NCBI GenBank assembly: GCA_030549335.1
Contig: CM060189.1
Location: 30,713,001 to 30,777,000 of the forward strand
DNA length: 64,000 nt
DNA from: Pontederia crassipes
Taxonomy: Eukaryota > Streptophyta > Magnoliopsida > Commelinales > Pontederiaceae
Direction of reading: 5' to 3'
Of this stretch, positions 1 to 12,242 are shown piece after piece. The first letter of the stretch is position 1, and the number at the start of each line of letters is the position of its first letter. The notes below the pieces were generated by a model that did not search any database, was not told the DNA's origin, and saw only the letters and a program-made list of their open reading frames with translations. Both the position numbers and the translations under genes were made by a program.

Positions 1-3000
1 AAATAATTAATTATATTTTAGCTCATATAGTGGAAAATAAGAAATTTATAGTTTATATATATAAATTTATAGTCTATATATATAAAGTGAAAGAACACAC
101 CAGGAAATTTTTTTAAATGATTCAAATTTCTTAAAATGATTCAAATTTCTTAACTAAATGTGTTGTTGAAACTAAAACAATTTTTGTATCGTAATTAAGA
201 TTTAGGGCCCTCGTGTACATACATATCATGTGTACATTTATTCTATAGGAATCAAGTCAGACTACCTTCTCCTATATTGTTTATTCGTTGATTTCTGCCA
301 AAAGAATTAGCACCAATCAAATTAATATATATATATATATATTTAAAATCATACAAGAAATCAAATCGGATGTTATGTCACTAATGTATAGATAATAAAT
401 AAAACTAAAAAAGTATTTTGAACAATACATGTACTAAATATGGTAGCGTGGAGGCCAATTCAATCATAAAAAAGGATAGGAACAACAGTACTAATAAGTA
501 TCATAAGACTATATTTTTTATTTTGTGCAATTTTCTTACCCCAATGGAAAACATAAAACATTTTTGAATGTTGATCAACGAAGCCATACTGGGATCAAAC
601 TCTAAACCTCGATGATGAACACTTCCATGGGTTATCTTCTAACACCAGAGCCAAGGAACCCCTCATCGTTGCAAACCAAATGCCCTAATGCTTATTTGGT
701 CACAAAAATATTTCATTTTCGCCTTATGAAAGAGAGAATATATATAGTCAATGGATAAAGATGAATGAGTATATATTAAGCAAGTAAATTTTTTTCTTTA
801 TTACAAAAGGAAAAAGTTTATCTAGATTCATTGTACAGATACAATTCAAATGAACAATGTAACTGAAAATGTATTGGGCATGTGTACATAGACAGAATTA
901 ATTTAGATAAGAATATGACGTTTTAGTAATCAATTGGTTCAAATTATCTTTTCGAGTTTCTCTCATTCGCCTTCATTCTTGATCTTTCAGATACCATTAT
1001 GGTTAGGATATTTTGTTCATTAATTTTTCATTATATTCTATTAGTTATTAGGTCACATCTGTACTATTAATTTATATTAGTTATTTTTCTTATGCTTTTT
1101 TTGTATGTCAATCATTATCCGGGGTGGCGGCGCCACCTCCGCCTTGAACGTACTATGTGGATAGCAGAAAATTGAGGAGTCCCCTCCCACTATAGACAAT
1201 GGGGGATTATCCATACCGACAAATTGGTTCCACCTTTGACATTGTATGTGGATAGGAGAAGCTTGAGTCACCCCGCCCCCAAGACAATGTGGAGGGTAAC
1301 CACCCCCACCTATATATAATGTGGAGGTCGGGTAGCTCTCCTATTTTCCTAAGGATGATATTGTAATCAAATACACTGTTCATGTGATACATTTGTAATA
1401 TTTCAAAAATCATAACAGCAATGCTCAAGAAATAAAAAAAATTAAGTCACAACTTAATAATAGGGTGGAAGTTAAAATGGATAACAACGAATTAGTATAC
1501 ATTGCAAAAGGAAAAGTTTATCTAGATTCATTGTACAGATACAATTCATATGAACAATGCAACTTAAAATGTATTGGGCATGTGTACATAGACAAAATTA
1601 GCTGAGATAAGGAAAGAATATGAGTTTTTAGTAATCAATTGGCTTAAATTATCTTTTTGGATTTCTCTCATTCGCCTTCATTCTTGATCTTTCAGATACC
1701 ATTATGGTTAGGATATTTTGTTCATTAAATTTTCATTATATTTTTTTAGTTACTAGGTGACATCTGTACTATTAATTATATTAGTTATTTTTCTTATGCT
1801 TTTTTTGTATGTCAATCATTATCCTGGGTGGCGGCGTCACCTCCACCTTGAACATACTATGTGGATAGGAGAAGCTTGGGGAGTCCCCTCCCACTATAGA
1901 CAATAGAGGGATTATCCATAGAGATAAATTGACTCCACCTTTGACATCCTATGTGGATAGAAGAAGCTTGAGACCACCCCCCAATAGACAATGTGGAGGG
2001 TAACCACCCCCACCTATAATGTGGAGGTCGGGTAACCCTCCTATTCTCCTAAGGCTGATATTGTAATAAAATACATTGTTAATGTGACACATTTGTAATA
2101 TTTAAAAAATCATAACCGTAATGCTCGAGAAATAAAAAAATTTAATTCACGACTTAATAATAGGGTGGAAGTTAAAAATGGATAACGACGAATTAGTATA
2201 TATTAAGCCTGTAAATTTATCTTTATTACAAAAGGAAAAAGTTTATCTAGATTCATTGTACATATACAATTCATATGAATAATGCACTTGAAAATGTGTT
2301 GGGCATGTGTACATAGACAGAATTAACTGAGATAAGAAAAGAATATGAGTTTTTAGTAATCAGTCGGCTCAAATTATCTTTTCGGGTTTCTCTCATTCCC
2401 TTTCATTCTTGACCTTTCAGATACCATTATGGTTAGGATATTTTGTTCATTAATTTTTCATTATATTCTGTTAGTTACTAGTTGACATTTGTACTATTAA
2501 TTTATATTAGTTATTTTTCTTATGCCTTTTTTGTATGTCAATCAATATCTGGGGTGGCAGCGCCACCTCCACCTTGAACATACTATGTGGATAGGATAAG
2601 CTTGGGAAGTCCCCTCCCACTATAGACAACAAAGGGATTATCCATAGAGATAAACTGGCTCCACCTTCGACACACCCCCACCCCACCCCCCGATAGACAA
2701 TGTGGAGGGTAGCCACCCCCACCTATAATGTGGAGGTCGGGTAGCCCTTCTATTCTCCTAAGGCTGATATTGTAATCAAATACATTGTTCATGTGACACA
2801 TTTGTAACATTTAAAAAATCAGAACCACAATGCTCGAGAAATAAAAAAATAAGTCACGACTTAATAATAAGGTGGAAGTTAAAAAAGGATATATAACGAT
2901 GAATTAGTATATATTAAGCCAGTAAATTTATTTTTTATTGCAAAAGGAAAAAGTTTATCTACATTCATTGTACAGATACAATTCATATGAACAATGCAAC

Positions 3001-3491
3001 TAAAAATGCATTGGGCATGTGTACATAGATAGAATTAACTAAGATAAGGAAAGAATATGAGTTTTTAGTAATCAATTGGCTCAAATTATGTTTTTGGGTT
3101 TCTCTCATACGCCTTCATTCTTGATCTTTCAGATACCATTATGGTTAGGATATTTTGCTTATTAATTTTTCATTATATTATGTTAGTTACTAGGTGACAT
3201 CTGTACTATTAATTTATATTAGTCATTTTTCTTATGCCTTTTTTGTATGTCAATCATTATCCGGGATGGCGATGCCACCTCCGCCTTGAACATACTATGT
3301 GGATAGGAGAAAATTGAGGAGTCCCCTCCCGCTGTAGACAATGGGGGGATTATCCGTAGTGACAAACTGGCTCCACCTTTGACATGGTCTAATGTCTCTT
3401 GAACCCTATATATTGACTAATATTTAATTCTTTTAGATTATGTGACATCATTTTAATCTTAATTTTCTATTTATCATACTATCTCATGATC
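1..3491. repeat. Array unit A of a duplicated EIL-upstream segment (left end cut by the window)
   Basis: This unit recurs at 8043-11533 (unit B) with an exact offset of 8042; I saw only two substitutions by eye, near 659 and 1644. A diverged, shortened version is unit C (12243-14455). Bases 1-700 and parts further on also align, more weakly, with about 39.33-41.06 kb upstream of the intact EIL gene. For example, the stretch around 581-690 resembles 40.23-40.34 kb. The unit has no credible coding region; its short minus-strand ORFs come from the internal sub-repeat. I infer that it descends from the 5' flank of an EIL gene copy. Confidence 0.9.
806..3386. repeat. Four tandem sub-units of about 710 bp inside unit A
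   Basis: Each sub-unit opens with an A-rich stretch and a landmark reading GTTTATCTAGATTCATTG, at about 806, 1507, 2229 and 2941. Each then carries the landmark ATACCATTATGGTTAGGATA, a GC-rich patch around GTGGCGGCGCCAC, and short motifs of the form TATGTGGATAGGAGAA. Spacing is about 700-720 bp and the fourth sub-unit is truncated. Unit B has the same four, unit C only two, and the EIL locus one relative near 40.44-41.06 kb. The GC-rich patch is partly self-complementary. Confidence 0.88.
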
Positions 3492-4859
3492 CTTGTTGTG
3501 ATTATCTCTGGATATTCTATTAATGTCTGGAAATTGGAAAACTTTTCATTAAGTGTTCCATTAATTTATACCATGATGATGTAATTTGAGCAATATTTTC
3601 ATAATCGGGTCGAAAATCAAATTGGTGGGATCAGAAAGCTAACTGGGTCATGGTCCAACTGGTTTGATCAGGTTCAGCTATATTGAATTGAATTTTATTA
3701 AAATGCTATTTTTTTAATAATGTTGAATATATATACCATAGTTAGCACAATATAATTTATAAATAATGAACCACTAATGATAAATTAATATGAAAATAAG
3801 CTTATTTTTTGTATAATTCTAGTGACGCAATATTATATACTTTTATTTTTAATTAGTGTATTTTTAATTCTCCTCACATGATCACTTCTTAAAGTAAATT
3901 TTTTTATTTATCATTCAATATTTTTCCCTTTTCCAAAACAAATTTATTGTACTTTAAAATATTTTTTACCTTAATTTCTTATTTATATTTTAATTTATAA
4001 TTGACTAGATTTATTTTTTAAAATATCTATCTTTTATTTCTCATTCAACATTATTTATTTTATTTATTATTATTATTATTATCATCATCATCATCATCAT
4101 CATCATCCAATGAATTAATTTTCCTACTATTCAATTTGACTTTATTTTTTTCTTTTTATCAATTATTAGTTATTATGTTTCCCTTTTTCTATTAATTGTC
4201 AAGTCTCCTATAATTTCGATTCTCTCTTTCATCAATTTCTTGTTTCCTTTTTATATTAAGAATTTTCATATCCAGGTCTAATGCTTTTCATTTTCTCTTA
4301 TTTGCTTCATTTTTATCCAAATAAAAGTAAAATCTGGGTTGAACCAAATTTCCCGATCCAACATATTTTTTCGGTTCTTTCGATTCTTTCTGGTTTTGTT
4401 AAAAAAAATGGGTTTCTATATTAGCCCAGACCAATCTGATAACAGGTTTAGTCGGACCAGTTCTAAAAGCCATGAATTTGAGAGTTATTCTTCACACCTA
4501 AAATTATTTGTTTTTTTATTAATCAACACATGTTGATTAATCACCACTTAGGATTGGGGAACATTAAACTCCCATTTGACCTTTTTATATAATCCATAGA
4601 CGATCCTACTAATACAAACCAAAGATAAACTATAAGTTGAGCAAGATAAAAGAAGCAAGATCTTAAGAAAGAGTTTTTTTACTATAAATTGACAAATCAA
4701 CAATGGGTTTAAAGACACTCCATTCGTAAAAGGAAATAAAAAATATTTCATCGTCCCATTTTTTATGGAGTTGAAAGACACTCTATTTGACGTGGCATTA
4801 GTCATTTTGATCAAAAGAAAGTAAAAAAAAAACTCCATTGGCCCTCAAGTAGCTGAAAG
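3492..4859. other. AT-rich spacer, no gene seen
   Basis: This is single-copy-looking DNA between unit A and the copia LTR. Around 3600-3720 and 4330-4480 lie stretches rich in GGTTCAACC/GGTCCAACTGG-like words. They resemble stretches near 25.1, 32.25 and 34.6 kb and are probably edges of a decayed dispersed repeat. I see no convincing coding region. Confidence 0.5.
4064..4107. repeat. Compound TTA/TCA microsatellite
   Basis: A run of TTA/ATT triplets passes directly into a run of ATC triplets within the AT-rich spacer. Confidence 0.9.
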
Positions 4860-5579
4860 TGTTGGAAAAAAAGGCTGAACTGATGGTTGCGAAATTATCT
4901 TCTTCTTCCTTTTAATGCGCACAATAATAATGGGATGATGATAATAATATAGCGGAATTAAATCAGACCAAAGACACAGAGAATTGATGTGGAAAACCCC
5001 TCAACGTGAGAGAAAAAAACCACGGAAGCAAGGAAAACTTTCACTATGAAATAATAGTAGGTTACAAAGTATCTTCTCTTAACTACGCAGAGGATTATAA
5101 TAATAATCTCAAGAATTAATCTTGAATGCCACAGAATAAAAATCTCTCGAAACTGAGGATAGAAGTCAGAACGATCTCACCGAAATATGAAGAATAGATG
5201 AGAAGGCTGCTGAGAAGTAATGCCTGAAGTTTCGTTGAGAACGGATAAGAACTCGTTCCCGAAACGAACCTCGAAGTTTTCTTCTCTCTCTTCTCTTTTT
5301 CTCTCTCTCTCTCGGTGACTTTCGTTCTGTTGTGCAGCTGCGCACTGTGCATTAACTTCTTTGCTATGCACGTCCTTTTATAGCTCTGACACGAGACAAT
5401 CTGCTTGAGAATTTAATCCTTCTTCATCTCGGACAAGTCTTCATCTCGATTTGAATTTCCTTCTTCACATCGGATTGTTGTCCGTCTCATAAGATAAACA
5501 CCTTTGTTTATCTTGTTTCCTATTCGACGTCGGACTAGCTGCTTCTCCTTGTCAGGTTCGCGTAGTAAGAACCCCAACA
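4860..5579 (-). mobile_element. Ty1/copia 3' LTR
   Basis: The segment is bounded by TGTTGG on the left and CCAACA on the right (plus strand), so it has inverted LTR ends. It lies directly beyond a purine-rich tract that sits just after the copia RNase H region. On the minus strand a CTATAAAAGG TATA-like box lies near 5374-5383, where an LTR promoter would be. The partner 5' LTR is absent, so no target duplication can be tested. Confidence 0.8.
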
Positions 5580-5592
5580 AACTCCCCCTTCT
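5580..5592 (-). other. Polypurine tract of the copia remnant
   Basis: On the minus strand it reads GAAGGGGGAGTT, immediately before the LTR start TGTTGGGG. This is the usual plus-strand priming site of LTR retrotransposons and fixes both the orientation and the LTR edge. Confidence 0.8.
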
Positions 5593-7016
5593 TATTTATG
5601 TGAAGGAATCCACCAAGCCCGCATGCTCCCTACAGAACTCAGTCTTCTCTCTCGTTAGAGGCTTCGTCATCATATTGACGTATTCTTGTCAGTATGGATC
5701 TTGCGAAGAAAGAATTTTTTTTTCTTCATCTCGTCGTGAATCCAATGATACCGGACATCGATGTGCTTGGACTTAGAGTGGAAACTATAATGCTTACTCA
5801 GATGTATAGCACTCTGATTGTCGCAGTGGATAATGTACTTCTCCTGCGTCAAACCTAAGTCCCTCAAAAACTGTCTCATCCATAGAATTTCATTGCCTGC
5901 TTCAATAGCTGCAATATATTTTGCTTCAGTCGTTGATAGTGCAACACACTTCTGTAACTTGAATTGTCATGAGACTGCTGCTCCTACGAATGTCATCAAG
6001 TAACCAGAAGTTGACTTTCGACTATCAATGCCTCCTGCCATGTCAAAGTCAGTAAATCCTTCTAACACTGGCTCAACGTTTCTGAAACATAAGCATATAT
6101 TAGACGTGCCTCGAAGATATCTGAGAATACACTTAACTGCATCACAATGCTCTCTACCAGGATTTGATAGGAATCGACTCACCACACCAACTGCATATGC
6201 TATGTCTGGCCTTGTGTAAACCATTGCATACATCAGACTGCCAACTGCAAATGCGTATGGGACGTTCTTCATCTTCTGCTTCTCGATTTTGTTCCTCGGA
6301 CACTGTCTAGAACTCAACTTGAAGTGACCTGCAAGTGACGATGTAACTGCCTTTGCATTCTTCATGTTGAACATCTCCAAGACTTTATCGATGTATGTTT
6401 CTTGGGATAACCATAGCTTGCGCTGCTCTCGGTCACGGGTGATTCTCATGCCGATGATATTCTTTACTGCGCCTAGATCTTACATGGAAAAGCATTGACT
6501 CAGCTCCTATTTTAACTTGTCAATTTTGCTTTTATCCTGACCTACAATAAGCATGTCATCAACATATAACAACAGGATAATAAAGTCATCATGTAAAAAA
6601 TATTTCACGAAGACACAATGATATGATACGGTCTTATTGTATCCTTGATGCGTCATGAACGACTCAAACTTCTTGTACCACTGACGAGGTGCATGTTTGA
6701 GTCCATATAAGTTTTTCTACAATTTACACACCAAGTTTTCTTTTCCTTTCTCTTGGAAACCCTCTGGCTATTCCATGTAAATCTCTTCTTTCAAGTCACC
6801 ATGGAGAAAAGCTGTCTTGATGTCTAACTGTTGAATTTTCAAGTCCTTGATAGCAGCTAATCCAAGAACCACTCGAATTGATGACATTTTGACCACTGGT
6901 GAGAATATCTTGTCAAAATTAATTCCTTTCTTCTGACTGAACCCCCACGTCAAGAAAGACTTCCTTAGCATTTGTTGAGCATTCGTCATCCCTGACAGCA
7001 CAGCATTTGTTTCCAT
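5593..7016 (-). pseudogene. Ty1/copia pol fragment (reverse transcriptase and RNase H), broken
   Basis: Minus-strand translation gives copia reverse transcriptase blocks: INFDKIFSPVVKMSSIR and TAFLHGDLKEEIYME near 6770-6930, and a YVDD active-site block near 6540-6570. RNase H and tether blocks follow: RPDIAYAVGVVSRF, GSLMYAM and HCDNQSAIHLSKH, at about 5680-6260. The frame is broken by stops near 5965, 6480 and 6510 and by at least one frameshift. Gag, protease, integrase and the 5' LTR are missing: the remnant starts abruptly next to the EIL pseudogene at about 7020. With the 3' LTR it is a 5'-truncated, dead element. The family call is firm; the lineage within copia is not resolved. Confidence 0.88.
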
Positions 7017-7026
7017 CTTCTAGCTT

Positions 7027-7512
7027 TCGCATAATCTTCATGGAAGCTCTCCTTGCTGCGGCACAAAATCCTTGAGCCCCATCTCTAATATATGATCTAT
7101 GTCATGTCGCCATTAGACATGTTCGAAAGAGACGTAAATGTGCAGTTCGTAGACGGTTCAGCAGGCTGCTGGTTCTCCAGCTTCGGATCCACCACGGATG
7201 GTACATCCCATTTGAATAGACTCCTTGAATTCAGGCTGAGGCTGAGGCTGAGGTTGCGGCTGCGGCATGTCTCAAGGCGGATCTCCACGTAGCCATGGCT
7301 CCGTCTTCATCGGGGATATATTCTCTAAGCCTTCTCGAGTGAGAGCATCTGCTGCGGCTGCTGCCGCTACCCCTCCGCTGCTTCAGGTGCGTCGTCGGGC
7401 GCCGAATCCAGGCCTCGAGTTCGTCTGCGTCGAGGTCGTCGTCGTAGCTTACGATCTCGTGCGCTGTTCATGACCGCGCCGGCGCCCTGTTGGAAGGCCC
7501 CGTAGCATCACA
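7027..7512 (-). pseudogene. EIN3/EIL-like pseudogene with the central part deleted
   Basis: Bases 7031-7190 align with the 3' coding end of the intact EIL gene (36261-36430): the shared tract around CTCCTTGCTGCGGCACAAAA is followed by a counterpart of its [11 protein letters not shown] region. Bases about 7200-7330 match fragments of the mid to C-terminal coding region. Bases about 7380-7512 match the N-terminal coding region (the DELEAR and NRAPS parts) and the leader. The whole DNA-binding domain is missing, and stops and frameshifts occur throughout. It has the same strand as the intact gene. A copia fragment abuts its 3' end. I infer a duplicated gene that has collapsed. Confidence 0.85.
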
Positions 7513-8042
7513 TATATACCACTCTCGGAAACTCCTGGACACCTAAAATTGAACAAAAACATTATTTTTTAAGTATTAATATTAGTTTCAATATTTTTTA
7601 TAGAGGTGAAATCAGGGTAAAAAAAATAGAGGAGGAGACGGAAAAAAATTTTCCTTATTTGAATAAAATGTTAAAGCAGTAAAATGGAAGGGGGTCTTCA
7701 TTTTTCTTCTCCTTTTATATTATTTTATTTCAATCTTAAATTGAGGTGCAAAAATTCTCTTCTCTTTCTTTTTATTTTTTTTCATTCTTTTAACAAATGT
7801 TCATTCAAACATAGTGTAAGTGCATACCCCATTGTTGATTACACTATTTTTCCCCTTTATTAATTATACCGTTGTTCCTTACGTAAAGTACTTGCCGTCT
7901 TGCCCCGAAGCCTTATCTACAGAAAAGACATTAACTCTTATTCTCAAATTACTTAAAGAACAAATTAATGCATATGACATTAAATATAAACTTTTGATTG
8001 ACATTAAAGACACTCAAATTTTTGTATTATAATCGAATCAAC
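7513..8042. repeat. 5' flank of the EIL pseudogene, duplicated
   Basis: This stretch is related to 11580-12242 (several differences, plus a SINE there) and, more weakly, to 38.10-39.33 kb upstream of the intact EIL gene. Near 7820-8030 the similarity to 39.10-39.30 kb is easy to see (GACATTAAATATAAAC shared). It has no gene of its own. Confidence 0.75.
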
Positions 8043-11000
8043 AAATAATTAATTATATTTTAGCTCATATAGTGGAAAATAAGAAATTTATAGTTTATAT
8101 ATATAAATTTATAGTCTATATATATAAAGTGAAAGAACACACCAGGAAATTTTTTTAAATGATTCAAATTTCTTAAAATGATTCAAATTTCTTAACTAAA
8201 TGTGTTGTTGAAACTAAAACAATTTTTGTATCGTAATTAAGATTTAGGGCCCTCGTGTACATACATATCATGTGTACATTTATTCTATAGGAATCAAGTC
8301 AGACTACCTTCTCCTATATTGTTTATTCGTTGATTTCTGCCAAAAGAATTAGCACCAATCAAATTAATATATATATATATATATTTAAAATCATACAAGA
8401 AATCAAATCGGATGTTATGTCACTAATGTATAGATAATAAATAAAACTAAAAAAGTATTTTGAACAATACATGTACTAAATATGGTAGCGTGGAGGCCAA
8501 TTCAATCATAAAAAAGGATAGGAACAACAGTACTAATAAGTATCATAAGACTATATTTTTTATTTTGTGCAATTTTCTTACCCCAATGGAAAACATAAAA
8601 CATTTTTGAATGTTGATCAACGAAGCCATACTGGGATCAAACTCTAAACCTCGATGATGAACACTTCCATGGGTTATCTTCTAACACCAGAGCCAAGGAA
8701 CTCCTCATCGTTGCAAACCAAATGCCCTAATGCTTATTTGGTCACAAAAATATTTCATTTTCGCCTTATGAAAGAGAGAATATATATAGTCAATGGATAA
8801 AGATGAATGAGTATATATTAAGCAAGTAAATTTTTTTCTTTATTACAAAAGGAAAAAGTTTATCTAGATTCATTGTACAGATACAATTCAAATGAACAAT
8901 GTAACTGAAAATGTATTGGGCATGTGTACATAGACAGAATTAATTTAGATAAGAATATGACGTTTTAGTAATCAATTGGTTCAAATTATCTTTTCGAGTT
9001 TCTCTCATTCGCCTTCATTCTTGATCTTTCAGATACCATTATGGTTAGGATATTTTGTTCATTAATTTTTCATTATATTCTATTAGTTATTAGGTCACAT
9101 CTGTACTATTAATTTATATTAGTTATTTTTCTTATGCTTTTTTTGTATGTCAATCATTATCCGGGGTGGCGGCGCCACCTCCGCCTTGAACGTACTATGT
9201 GGATAGCAGAAAATTGAGGAGTCCCCTCCCACTATAGACAATGGGGGATTATCCATACCGACAAATTGGTTCCACCTTTGACATTGTATGTGGATAGGAG
9301 AAGCTTGAGTCACCCCGCCCCCAAGACAATGTGGAGGGTAACCACCCCCACCTATATATAATGTGGAGGTCGGGTAGCTCTCCTATTTTCCTAAGGATGA
9401 TATTGTAATCAAATACACTGTTCATGTGATACATTTGTAATATTTCAAAAATCATAACAGCAATGCTCAAGAAATAAAAAAAATTAAGTCACAACTTAAT
9501 AATAGGGTGGAAGTTAAAATGGATAACAACGAATTAGTATACATTGCAAAAGGAAAAGTTTATCTAGATTCATTGTACAGATACAATTCATATGAACAAT
9601 GCAACTTAAAATGTATTGGGCATGTGTACATAGACAAAATTAGCTGAGATAAGGAAAGAATATGAGTTTTTAGTAATCAATTGGCTCAAATTATCTTTTT
9701 GGATTTCTCTCATTCGCCTTCATTCTTGATCTTTCAGATACCATTATGGTTAGGATATTTTGTTCATTAAATTTTCATTATATTTTTTTAGTTACTAGGT
9801 GACATCTGTACTATTAATTATATTAGTTATTTTTCTTATGCTTTTTTTGTATGTCAATCATTATCCTGGGTGGCGGCGTCACCTCCACCTTGAACATACT
9901 ATGTGGATAGGAGAAGCTTGGGGAGTCCCCTCCCACTATAGACAATAGAGGGATTATCCATAGAGATAAATTGACTCCACCTTTGACATCCTATGTGGAT
10001 AGAAGAAGCTTGAGACCACCCCCCAATAGACAATGTGGAGGGTAACCACCCCCACCTATAATGTGGAGGTCGGGTAACCCTCCTATTCTCCTAAGGCTGA
10101 TATTGTAATAAAATACATTGTTAATGTGACACATTTGTAATATTTAAAAAATCATAACCGTAATGCTCGAGAAATAAAAAAATTTAATTCACGACTTAAT
10201 AATAGGGTGGAAGTTAAAAATGGATAACGACGAATTAGTATATATTAAGCCTGTAAATTTATCTTTATTACAAAAGGAAAAAGTTTATCTAGATTCATTG
10301 TACATATACAATTCATATGAATAATGCACTTGAAAATGTGTTGGGCATGTGTACATAGACAGAATTAACTGAGATAAGAAAAGAATATGAGTTTTTAGTA
10401 ATCAGTCGGCTCAAATTATCTTTTCGGGTTTCTCTCATTCCCTTTCATTCTTGACCTTTCAGATACCATTATGGTTAGGATATTTTGTTCATTAATTTTT
10501 CATTATATTCTGTTAGTTACTAGTTGACATTTGTACTATTAATTTATATTAGTTATTTTTCTTATGCCTTTTTTGTATGTCAATCAATATCTGGGGTGGC
10601 AGCGCCACCTCCACCTTGAACATACTATGTGGATAGGATAAGCTTGGGAAGTCCCCTCCCACTATAGACAACAAAGGGATTATCCATAGAGATAAACTGG
10701 CTCCACCTTCGACACACCCCCACCCCACCCCCCGATAGACAATGTGGAGGGTAGCCACCCCCACCTATAATGTGGAGGTCGGGTAGCCCTTCTATTCTCC
10801 TAAGGCTGATATTGTAATCAAATACATTGTTCATGTGACACATTTGTAACATTTAAAAAATCAGAACCACAATGCTCGAGAAATAAAAAAATAAGTCACG
10901 ACTTAATAATAAGGTGGAAGTTAAAAAAGGATATATAACGATGAATTAGTATATATTAAGCCAGTAAATTTATTTTTTATTGCAAAAGGAAAAAGTTTAT

Positions 11001-11533
11001 CTACATTCATTGTACAGATACAATTCATATGAACAATGCAACTAAAAATGCATTGGGCATGTGTACATAGATAGAATTAACTAAGATAAGGAAAGAATAT
11101 GAGTTTTTAGTAATCAATTGGCTCAAATTATGTTTTTGGGTTTCTCTCATACGCCTTCATTCTTGATCTTTCAGATACCATTATGGTTAGGATATTTTGC
11201 TTATTAATTTTTCATTATATTATGTTAGTTACTAGGTGACATCTGTACTATTAATTTATATTAGTCATTTTTCTTATGCCTTTTTTGTATGTCAATCATT
11301 ATCCGGGATGGCGATGCCACCTCCGCCTTGAACATACTATGTGGATAGGAGAAAATTGAGGAGTCCCCTCCCGCTGTAGACAATGGGGGGATTATCCGTA
11401 GTGACAAACTGGCTCCACCTTTGACATGGTCTAATGTCTCTTGAACCCTATATATTGACTAATATTTAATTCTTTTAGATTATGTGACATCATTTTAATC
11501 TTAATTTTCTATTTATCATACTATCTCATGATC
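8043..11533. repeat. Array unit B, near-identical to unit A
   Basis: It matches 1-3491 at a constant offset of 8042 with two substitutions seen by eye (C/T near 8701, T/C near 9686) and includes all four roughly 710-bp sub-units. Its right edge at 11533 is a junction. Unit A continues into unique DNA there, whereas unit B jumps to sequence matching the N-terminal leader of the EIL pseudogene (about 7453 onward). The words around the join (CATGATC and ACGATCTCGTG) share GATC. Confidence 0.92.
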
Positions 11534-12242
11534 TTGTGCGATGTTCATGACCGCACCGGCGCCCTGTTGGAAGGCCCCGTAGCATCACATATATACCACT
11601 CTCGAAAACTCCTGGACACCTAAAATTGAACAAAAACATTATTTTTTAAGTATTAATATTAGTTTCAATATTTTTGATTGAAGTGAATAGAGGGTAAAGA
11701 AAATAAGAAGGGAAAAAATTTTTTTCTTATTTGAATAAATTTTTAAAGGAGGAGAATGAAAGGGGGTCTTCATTTTTTTTCTCCTTTTGTGTTATTTTGT
11801 TTCAACCTCAAATTGGGGTGCAAAAGTTTTTTTCTCTTCCCTTTCATTTTCTTCCCTTCCTCTTAACAGAATGTTCATTCAAACATAGTTTAAGTGCATA
11901 CCCCATTGTTGATTACACTATTTTTCCCCTTTATTAATTATACAGGGTGAATAATATACCGAAAGGTTTGGTTACTAATAAAGCGGAATGGCGTCGTATG
12001 ATCCATGTAGCCGACCCCACCTAGTGGGATAAGGCTTTGTTGTTGTTATTATTGTATTAATTATACAGTTATTCCTTACGTAAAGTACTTGCCGTCTCTT
12101 GCCCTGAAGCCTTAATTACAGAAAAGACATTAACTCTTATTCTCAAATTACTTAAAGAAGAAATTAATGCTTTATGACATTAAATATAAACTTTTGATTG
12201 ACATTAAAGACACTCAAATTTTTGTATTATAATCGAATCAAC
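11534..12242. repeat. Second duplicated EIL leader and flank segment
   Basis: It opens with a remnant of the EIL 5' coding end and leader (GGCGCCCTGTTGGAAGGCCC, shared with 7478-7497 and 38036-38055). It then follows the same order as 7513-8042 with clearly more differences than A shows against B. No open gene remains. It also carries the SINE described separately. Confidence 0.78.
11946..12054 (+). mobile_element. Au-like SINE, 5'-truncated, with target-site duplication
   Basis: The 3' part reads CCGACCCCACCTAGTGGGAT and ends in GTTGTTGTTATTATTG, the conserved 3' end of the plant Au SINE family. It is flanked by perfect 14-bp direct repeats TATTAATTATACAG (11932-11945 and 12055-12068). The paralogous segment near 7855-7870 has a single TATTAATTATAC and no insertion. 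It therefore inserted after the two segments separated. Confidence 0.9.

Noticed and set aside
1077..2810. Minus-strand ORFs of 60-75 codons, repeated in units A, B and C
   Set aside because: They arise from the roughly 710-bp sub-repeat; homologous positions are not kept open between sub-units and they resemble no protein family.
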